From IMG/VR virus record IMGVR_UViG_3300034375_004603, positions 1-25,538 of that record: a DNA stretch of 25,538 bases; one strand, written 5' to 3'. Positions 21,474 to 25,538 of this stretch are shown here, piece after piece (positions within the stretch are counted from its first letter, which is position 1; every line of letters begins with the position of its first letter). The notes beneath the pieces are model-generated. The model saw only the letters and a list, made by a program, of their open reading frames with translations, did no database searches and was not told the origin of the DNA. The position numbers and the translations under genes are program-made. The stretch comes from a virus.

Positions 21474-23275
21474 GATAACATTCCTCGTGCTTGCGCAATG
21501 TAATCAACATAGGGCGCAATAGCTTTCTTTTGGTATGGCGTTAAGGTTGTGTACTTAAACAACTCGGACCATTGCGGCTTAAACGCAGCGCCTGCTGCAG
21601 CGGCCATCATGCCTGCGCCCAGGCCCGTGCCGTCACCGCTGCCGTCGCCTTCTCCGTCACCCTGTCCGTCACCTTCTCCGTTACCTTCGCCGCTTCCTTC
21701 TCCACCGCCAACACCAGAGCCAACTCCAGTGCCATCGCCAGTGCCCTCGCCGCCTACGTCAACGCTTTGGTCGCCGCCGGTAGCTCCGCTTTCAACACCT
21801 TCAGTGGCCGTATCGACAGGCTCTACGGTGGTCGTATCGACAGGCTCTACGGTGGTCGTATCGACAGGCTCTACGGTGGTCGTATCGACAGGCTCAATGT
21901 CTGCCGTAGTATCGGCGTCAATGGTAGAATCTAATAAGCCACCCGCAGCACCAATCAAGTCACCGGTAACGTCAACAACTTCGTCTTCTTGCGGCGTGTA
22001 ACCCGGAACAACATCGCCCGGCTCAAAGATAACATTGCCTTGTGGTTCAAAGCCGTCAAAAACAGGACGCCAATTTTCTTCAATCTCGTCCCAAACGTAA
22101 CCAATAACGGCTGGCTCTACCGGTGTAGTGTCAACTTCACCATAAAGGTCTTCTGGTAAGTTGTCGTTCCATGTTCCGCCAGTGTATCGCTCCCATTCTC
22201 TAATAAGCGCGTCACGTAAGTCCGGGTCGGTTTCTTGAAAAATTGCTTCATACATTTGACGACCAATAACGTCGTCATAGCCTACAGTTTCTTCAATACC
22301 TGAAGCAGGCGCTGAGCCTTCCTGTGTGCCCTCCTGAGCGCCGCTAGTGTCACCCTGTACTTCCCCATCAGTCTGGGCCGCAGCGCCTCCTGTAGGGGCC
22401 GTAGCGCCGCCTGCAGAGCTACCACCGCCGCCTCCTCCCTCTTCTTCTTTTGGATCAACAACAGGCTCTACGTACGTAGGCGGCTGGTCAAGGATAACCG
22501 GAACGCCACCAACAGTAGCACTACGAGGTCCGTATATTTCGGGCAAGTCTAGCTCGTCGTCTTGCCGCTCTGCTTCCATAACAGCAGGGCCTGCAGCGCT
22601 TAGTGCAGACAATGCGCTAACGCCTGTGTCTGCTGCCATTTGCGTAGCGCGGCTTGCTGCAGGCAGCACTTGGCCTATATCAACGCCTGCTAAACCGCCG
22701 CTTACGGCACCAGACAACGCGCCTTGAAGCGGGTCTTGTCCCGTTGCAGCAGCCATGCCGCCACCCAAAATAGCCCCAGTACCTGCTGTAGCTGCTGTCG
22801 CTGCGGCTCCGGTTAAGGTAGGAAACAACGAACTAACAATACCACCAGCCGCAACAGGAACAGCAAGGGACATTAAGCCACCGGCAAGCGCCGCTAGCTC
22901 AGGCCGTACGGTGTTACGATATGCAACATTCTCTGGCAAGTTACGATATGCCGCAAGCTCTTCCGTAGCTTGTTGGTACTCTTGAGGCGTTAAGCTTCCA
23001 GCTCCTACGTCAACACTAACGCCTTGCGCGTCCCGTGCTGCAAGAATCTGACGGTCCATGTCAGGGTCGCCAGTAAGCTCTTGTGCAGCAATGCCGGTAG
23101 CGTTTGCAGGAACTGCAGTAGTAGGCTGAGGAGCAGGCTGTGATGCAGCCGTTACAGCTTGCGTAAGAGTCTGAGCCGGCTGACCAGTTTGTGCCGCAAC
23201 AGCAGCAGCAATTTGATCAGGCGTAAGCGTTACGCCACCAAAGCTTAAAGGAATGCCAAAGCTAAAGCCACCCAT
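21470..23275 (-). CDS. disordered, repeat-containing virion-type protein (601 aa)
   Basis: Three parts are visible. Residues 1-220 are Ala/Gly-rich with hydrophobic segments (LAALAGGLMSLAVPVAAGGIVSSL, GTGAILGGGMAAATG). A middle part has a GGGGGGSS linker and folded-looking acidic regions (MYEAIFQETDPDLRDALIREWERYTGG). A late acidic region carries VEPVDTTT repeats and a run of GEG/GDG units. A short helical end follows (LFKYTTLTPYQKKAIAPYVDYIAQARGML). No enzyme motif is seen. Placement between lysis genes and tail tubular A suggests a virion component. Its start overlaps the preceding stop (TAATG). Confidence 0.6.
   Translation of the reverse strand: MGGFSFGIPLSFGGVTLTPDQIAAAVAAQTGQPAQTLTQAVTAASQPAPQPTTAVPANATGIAAQELTGDPDMDRQILAARDAQGVSVDVGAGSLTPQEYQQATEELAAYRNLPENVAYRNTVRPELAALAGGLMSLAVPVAAGGIVSSLFPTLTGAAATAATAGTGAILGGGMAAATGQDPLQGALSGAVSGGLAGVDIGQVLPAASRATQMAADTGVSALSALSAAGPAVMEAERQDDELDLPEIYGPRSATVGGVPVILDQPPTYVEPVVDPKEEEGGGGGGSSAGGATAPTGGAAAQTDGEVQGDTSGAQEGTQEGSAPASGIEETVGYDDVIGRQMYEAIFQETDPDLRDALIREWERYTGGTWNDNLPEDLYGEVDTTPVEPAVIGYVWDEIEENWRPVFDGFEPQGNVIFEPGDVVPGYTPQEDEVVDVTGDLIGAAGGLLDSTIDADTTADIEPVDTTTVEPVDTTTVEPVDTTTVEPVDTATEGVESGATGGDQSVDVGGEGTGDGTGVGSGVGGGEGSGEGNGEGDGQGDGEGDGSGDGTGLGAGMMAAAAGAAFKPQWSELFKYTTLTPYQKKAIAPYVDYIAQARGMLS
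21630..21712. repeat. short GEG/GDG-coding repeats
   Basis: Twelve-base-like units with variants of CCGTCACCTTCT encode a minus-strand run of glycine alternating with Glu, Asp, Ser or Asn. The copies are imperfect, so the array is older than the neighbouring 24-bp array. It makes a flexible, strongly acidic segment. Confidence 0.75.
21809..21895. repeat. 24-bp tandem repeat, 3.6 copies
   Basis: Perfect units at 21809-21832, 21833-21856 and 21857-21880, and a partial fourth at 21881-21895. The unit is a multiple of three and encodes VEPVDTTT on the minus strand, so copy changes keep the frame. Identical copies indicate recent expansion. Confidence 0.95.
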
Positions 23276-23472
23276 TAGTCTTCCTTGTCAAGATTGGAGG
23301 TGCGCTTAAGATAAAAGCGCAGCGCCGCCAAACCGGAACAAATACCAATCAATGCAGCAATCATTTGCATCCACTCAGTGATGAGCGGAAGGTTGGCCGT
23401 AATGGCCCCAAGCACGGACGTAGCGGCCAACTGGTCCGCAACCTTGTGTGCATTATCTTGTAGCTGTTGCAT
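23275..23472 (-). CDS. small membrane protein, holin candidate (65 aa)
   Basis: ATG 23472 overlaps the lysozyme stop (TAATG), and GGAG stands seven bases upstream; the longer reading from TTG 23490 is unlikely. A polar helix (QQLQDNAHKVADQLAATS) is followed by one or two hydrophobic segments (about residues 19-33 and 36-53) and a charged end (RFYLKRTSNLDKED). Size and place beside the lysozyme fit a holin or antiholin. Which of the small membrane proteins here is the true holin cannot be decided from sequence. Confidence 0.65.
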   Translation of the reverse strand: MQQLQDNAHKVADQLAATSVLGAITANLPLITEWMQMIAALIGICSGLAALRFYLKRTSNLDKED

Positions 23473-23918
23473 TATTGGACTCCGCGCCAATCTTTGCTTT
23501 GGAATAGTGCAGCTTCAGCGGCGCGGCGTCTAACTAGCCCATCAAGGACTTTTCCGCCAGCACGCACCCAGCGCATCATCTGCTCTGGTACTTCTACGTA
23601 CTGATAGTTGTTTAGCTTTCGGAGGAGCGTTGACTCTGCCAGATTGCCAGCGCCAAGGTTGAAGGTCCAGGATACAAGAGCGTCGAACTGCTGCTGAGTA
23701 AGCGGGACTTCCACCAAGCGCGTAACAGCTTGCTCAAACGTTTCCAAATCTTCAATAAGAAATGCTTCAGCGGCTTCTTGGTCAATGCTATCTCCTTCCT
23801 TTACGTCAGCAGTGTGCCCATAGCCAATAGTCCACACCCCAGCAGGACACAGGTAAGCATCAAAACGGCAGCCTTCAAAGTGTCGTATGAGTTCAATTCC
23901 TTGAGGTCCTGTCCGCAT
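23472..23918 (-). CDS. endolysin, GH24 lysozyme (148 aa)
   Basis: Cleaves peptidoglycan at the end of infection. The T4-type catalytic arrangement is visible: E15 in HFEGCRFDAY, C24 in the position often held by Asp or Cys, and T30 in WTIGYGHT. Conserved ALVSWTFNLGAG and RRAAEAALF segments follow. There is no signal peptide or signal-anchor segment, so a holin must let it out of the cytoplasm. Length is normal for phage GH24. ATG 23918 lies three bases after the preceding stop. Confidence 0.95.
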   Translation of the reverse strand: MRTGPQGIELIRHFEGCRFDAYLCPAGVWTIGYGHTADVKEGDSIDQEAAEAFLIEDLETFEQAVTRLVEVPLTQQQFDALVSWTFNLGAGNLAESTLLRKLNNYQYVEVPEQMMRWVRAGGKVLDGLVRRRAAEAALFQSKDWRGVQ

Positions 23919-23921
23919 TGC

Positions 23922-24395
23922 TCAGTCCTGCCGCTGACTAGAGCCAAAGTAAAAAGCGATAACGGTGCTAAAGCTGCCAGTAATGCTGCCGAGAATAAGG
24001 TTAATAATAGCATCACTGTTTTGCTCGTGTGGTAAAACCGTTACAAGGATGATGTAGCCAGCAAACAGGCAGCACAGAGAAATAGCTAAAAAGCGTGCGG
24101 TCCAGTCTTTGCTAAAGTGCTTGCGCGCATCCGCTGTGTCAGCAGTTTGCAAAGCGTAGAGGTCTACGTCTAGCTCCTTCATGCGCGCTTCAAAGTCCAG
24201 CTCAGCTTTCTTAATTTCCGTAAGCTGCTCAGGCGTGGCTTGCGTTAGCGCTTTCTGCAAGCTGCGCTCGTCGGTGTCACAGCCCAATACGCCAGCAATA
24301 GCGGAAGCTGCAGCGCCTCCTAGCGGACCACCAAGGGCCGTTCCAAGGGTAGGCGCTACGGCCCCGATAATGTTCTTGATTGCGTCAAAAGCCAT
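23922..24395 (-). CDS. three-helix holin-like membrane protein (157 aa)
   Basis: Begins MAFDAIKNIIGAVAPTLGTALGGPLGGAAASAIAGVLG, a glycine-rich hydrophobic segment. A charged helix follows (LTEIKKAELDFEARMKEL), and two clear membrane helices come late (FLAISLCCLFAGYIILVTVL and AIINLILGSITGSFSTVIAFYFG). The layout matches the 3TM holin family I know from gene-transfer agents and podoviruses. ATG 24395 overlaps the preceding stop; the longer frame from 24416 is ruled out by that gene. It lies directly upstream of the lysozyme. Confidence 0.75.
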   Translation of the reverse strand: MAFDAIKNIIGAVAPTLGTALGGPLGGAAASAIAGVLGCDTDERSLQKALTQATPEQLTEIKKAELDFEARMKELDVDLYALQTADTADARKHFSKDWTARFLAISLCCLFAGYIILVTVLPHEQNSDAIINLILGSITGSFSTVIAFYFGSSQRQD

Positions 24396-24556
24396 TAGCG
24401 CTCCCTTGAGTTCCAAAGTTCAAAAAGTACGCGAACCTTTTCCTTTACGGTTTCCAGTTCGCTGTGCATTTTGGCTAACACTATGACCAAGCTAATAAAG
24501 CCAGCAAAAACGGGCCACAGCGACAGCAACAACTCTAGCTGATCAGGCCCGTCCAT
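24395..24556 (-). CDS. small single-pass membrane protein (53 aa)
   Basis: MDGPDQLELLLSLWPVFAGF begins the frame. One membrane helix (about residues 8-28) is followed by a charged helix KMHSELETVKEKVRVLFELWN. I have seen this TM-plus-heptad design, ending in LFxLWN, in other podovirus lysis regions. It probably works with the neighbouring holin-like protein. The start lacks a good Shine-Dalgarno but is five bases after the previous stop, so coupled translation is likely. Confidence 0.65.
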   Translation of the reverse strand: MDGPDQLELLLSLWPVFAGFISLVIVLAKMHSELETVKEKVRVLFELWNSRER

Positions 24557-24561
24557 GCGGC

Positions 24562-24753
24562 CTAGCCGTCAGCGTTGCGGTTCTTGCCTACGTTACCGGC
24601 CACGACGTTAAGGACACGCAGCGCAATGGCTACGTACTTGTCGTCAACCTTCGTGGGCGTTAGTGCCGTGATGGCCGTCGCTGCGGAGATTAACGACGTA
24701 ACCGCCGTAAGCCATGCAGGGAATGCGTCGAAGAAAGCGAAGAAAGCATCCAT
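24562..24753 (-). CDS. small membrane protein (63 aa)
   Basis: ATG 24753 overlaps the stop of the preceding gene (TAATG); a GTG six bases earlier is less likely. An aromatic start ([15 protein letters not shown]) leads into a membrane helix ([16 protein letters not shown]), then a soluble helix ([25 protein letters not shown]). It is one of four small membrane proteins beside the lysozyme, so a lysis or membrane-related role is plausible. No family is recognised. Confidence 0.65.
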   Translation of the reverse strand: MDAFFAFFDAFPAWLTAVTSLISAATAITALTPTKVDDKYVAIALRVLNVVAGNVGKNRNADG

Positions 24754-25055
24754 TACCACGGCACTCCACTAGCGCTGGTCGGGTTCTTCTGGGCTTCGAT
24801 GTTAGCTGCAAGGGCCGCTTCGGTGGCGTCCTTGTCCACAGCGTCCCACACCCAAGCCAGTACGTCAGCCTCGGTGAGGGCGTCGTAGGGCTTAAAGTCA
24901 GGCGCAGCGGCATCAGGCGTAAAGCCACAAGTGCCGTAGCTGGAAGCGCTGTAGTCGCCGTCAGAGGCCGTGCAGCGCCAGTGAGCCACGCACACTCCGC
25001 CGTCAGAAAGCTCGCGCTCAAGGGTGGAGATGGTCCAGTTAAAGGTTGCTGCCAT
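24753..25055 (-). CDS. DUF7936-like phage protein (100 aa)
   Basis: Begins [20 protein letters not shown] and continues [28 protein letters not shown]. It ends in an acidic helix with the tail [19 protein letters not shown] know this start and end from phage proteins placed beside tail fibre genes (DUF7936); their function is not established. AAGGAG stands before ATG 25055. The location directly after the tail fibre gene suggests a fibre-related or virion role. Confidence 0.75.
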   Translation of the reverse strand: MAATFNWTISTLERELSDGGVCVAHWRCTASDGDYSASSYGTCGFTPDAAAPDFKPYDALTEADVLAWVWDAVDKDATEAALAANIEAQKNPTSASGVPW

Positions 25056-25057
25056 GG

Positions 25058-25538
25058 TTATGCTCCTTCAAGCTGCGCCACGCGGGCGCGTAAAGATTGG
25101 ATTTCTTTAACGAGCATGGGCACCAGCTTGGAGTAGTCCACGCCCATCATGTCCTCTTCGGTTTCGCCTTGGGACACAGCCTCCGGGGCTACTTCAAGTA
25201 ACTCCTGCGCCACCATGCCGTATTTCTGGTGTGAGCCGTCAGCCTTCCAGTCAAAAGACCGGACTTGGATGGCATCTACGGTTGCGCCTGCGTCTTCTGC
25301 GTCCGCAATATTTTCCTTTAGGCGAGCGTCGGAGGAGGTGTTATAGGCGGTGGAAGACGTTGTGGTCGTAATGGTCCCGACTACGCCCCCTGTGCTTGTG
25401 TCGTAAAACCGGACACGTTGCCCCGCCCCGCCGTAGTTGTACCACTCACCCGTGCCGTAGAAATTGCTCCCAGCATCAGTGTTTACTGCCGTTGCCGATG
25501 ACCGGCCCAGTATTAAGTGGCCGTTGGAGTCGATGCGC
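25058..25538 (-). CDS. tail fibre/spike C-terminus with S74 intramolecular chaperone domain (partial)
   Basis: The 5' part lies beyond the right end. The visible 159 residues include a Gly/Thr/Ser-rich stretch (NFYGTGEWYNYGGAGQ) and then the peptidase S74 hallmark TSSDARLKENI. KYGMVAQELLEVAPEAV, VDYSKLVPMLVKEIQSL and a coiled-coil end follow. S74 domains help trimeric fibres fold and then cut themselves off just before the serine of the S-D-x-R-L-K motif. The upstream fibre would carry host binding. Confidence 0.93.
   Translation of the reverse strand, partial: RIDSNGHLILGRSSATAVNTDAGSNFYGTGEWYNYGGAGQRVRFYDTSTGGVVGTITTTTSSTAYNTSSDARLKENIADAEDAGATVDAIQVRSFDWKADGSHQKYGMVAQELLEVAPEAVSQGETEEDMMGVDYSKLVPMLVKEIQSLRARVAQLEGA

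Noticed and set aside
21809-21895. CRISPR-like spaced repeats
   Set aside because: The copies are directly tandem without spacers and encode an in-frame peptide repeat.
23285-23312. Plus-strand TTGTCA-N16-TAAGAT promoter-like pair
   Set aside because: It lacks the TATGG block, has a weaker -35 and short spacer, and would be antisense to the lysis genes.
23801-24016. Overlapping minus-strand ORF with hydrophobic N-terminus (71 aa) bridging the holin-like and lysozyme genes, spanin-like at first sight
   Set aside because: It lies in another frame of two well-supported genes, has no Shine-Dalgarno or lipobox, and the hydrophobicity comes from the alternative reading of a membrane helix.
1-25538. 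Phage RNA polymerase, integrase, tRNA genes or attachment sites
   Set aside because: No open frame or cloverleaf consistent with any of them was seen; they could lie outside the window.

Overview
The window looks like part of a lytic, short-tailed (podovirus-type) phage genome of a marine-type proteobacterial host. The best family-level match from gene content is the Cobavirus/Zobellviridae-like podoviruses (relatives of SIO1 and VpV262). It carries a T7-like primase-helicase and family A DNA polymerase, a monomeric cobalamin-dependent (class II) ribonucleotide reductase, MazG, and T7-like tail tubular proteins, but no phage RNA polymerase, integrase or tRNA gene is visible. The family and host are inferred from memory of gene content, without a database search. 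GC is about 55-60% in most of the replication genes, with clear AT-rich patches.

Layout: the two arms converge. The left arm (+ strand, 1-13.7 kb) starts with about 14 tightly packed small genes (119-3910). Most are unrecognised, but a minimal cytosine-methyltransferase-like protein sits among them between two small membrane proteins. Next comes the replication module: primase-helicase, a DUF1289 protein, class II RNR, DNA polymerase, an HNH-AP2 homing-type endonuclease, an SSB-like protein, a FEN/T7 gp6-like exonuclease, an HNH nuclease, a metallophosphoesterase, a DUF3310 protein and MazG. A hairpin at 13719-13749 separates the arms.

The right arm (- strand, 13.7 kb to the right end) reads leftward: a tail fibre C-terminus with an S74 self-cleaving chaperone domain (cut by the window end), a DUF7936-like protein, a lysis region (several small membrane proteins around a GH24 lysozyme), a 601-aa disordered repeat protein, tail tubular proteins A and B, and three large proteins (372, 493 and 915 aa) that look like internal/ejection proteins. 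Capsid, portal and terminase genes must lie outside the window.

Regulation: I see four copies of one sigma70-like promoter (TTGACA/T, 17-18 nt, then usually TATGG-TAAGAT). They lie before primase-helicase (3907), before the polymerase block (7762), before the SSB-like gene (10133), and on the minus strand inside the tail tubular A gene (21238-21266). Together with the absence of a phage RNA polymerase, this suggests host polymerase reads the genome in modules. Genes within modules are mostly coupled by ATGA, TAATG or GTGA overlaps, and several starts are GTG, chosen by Shine-Dalgarno spacing.
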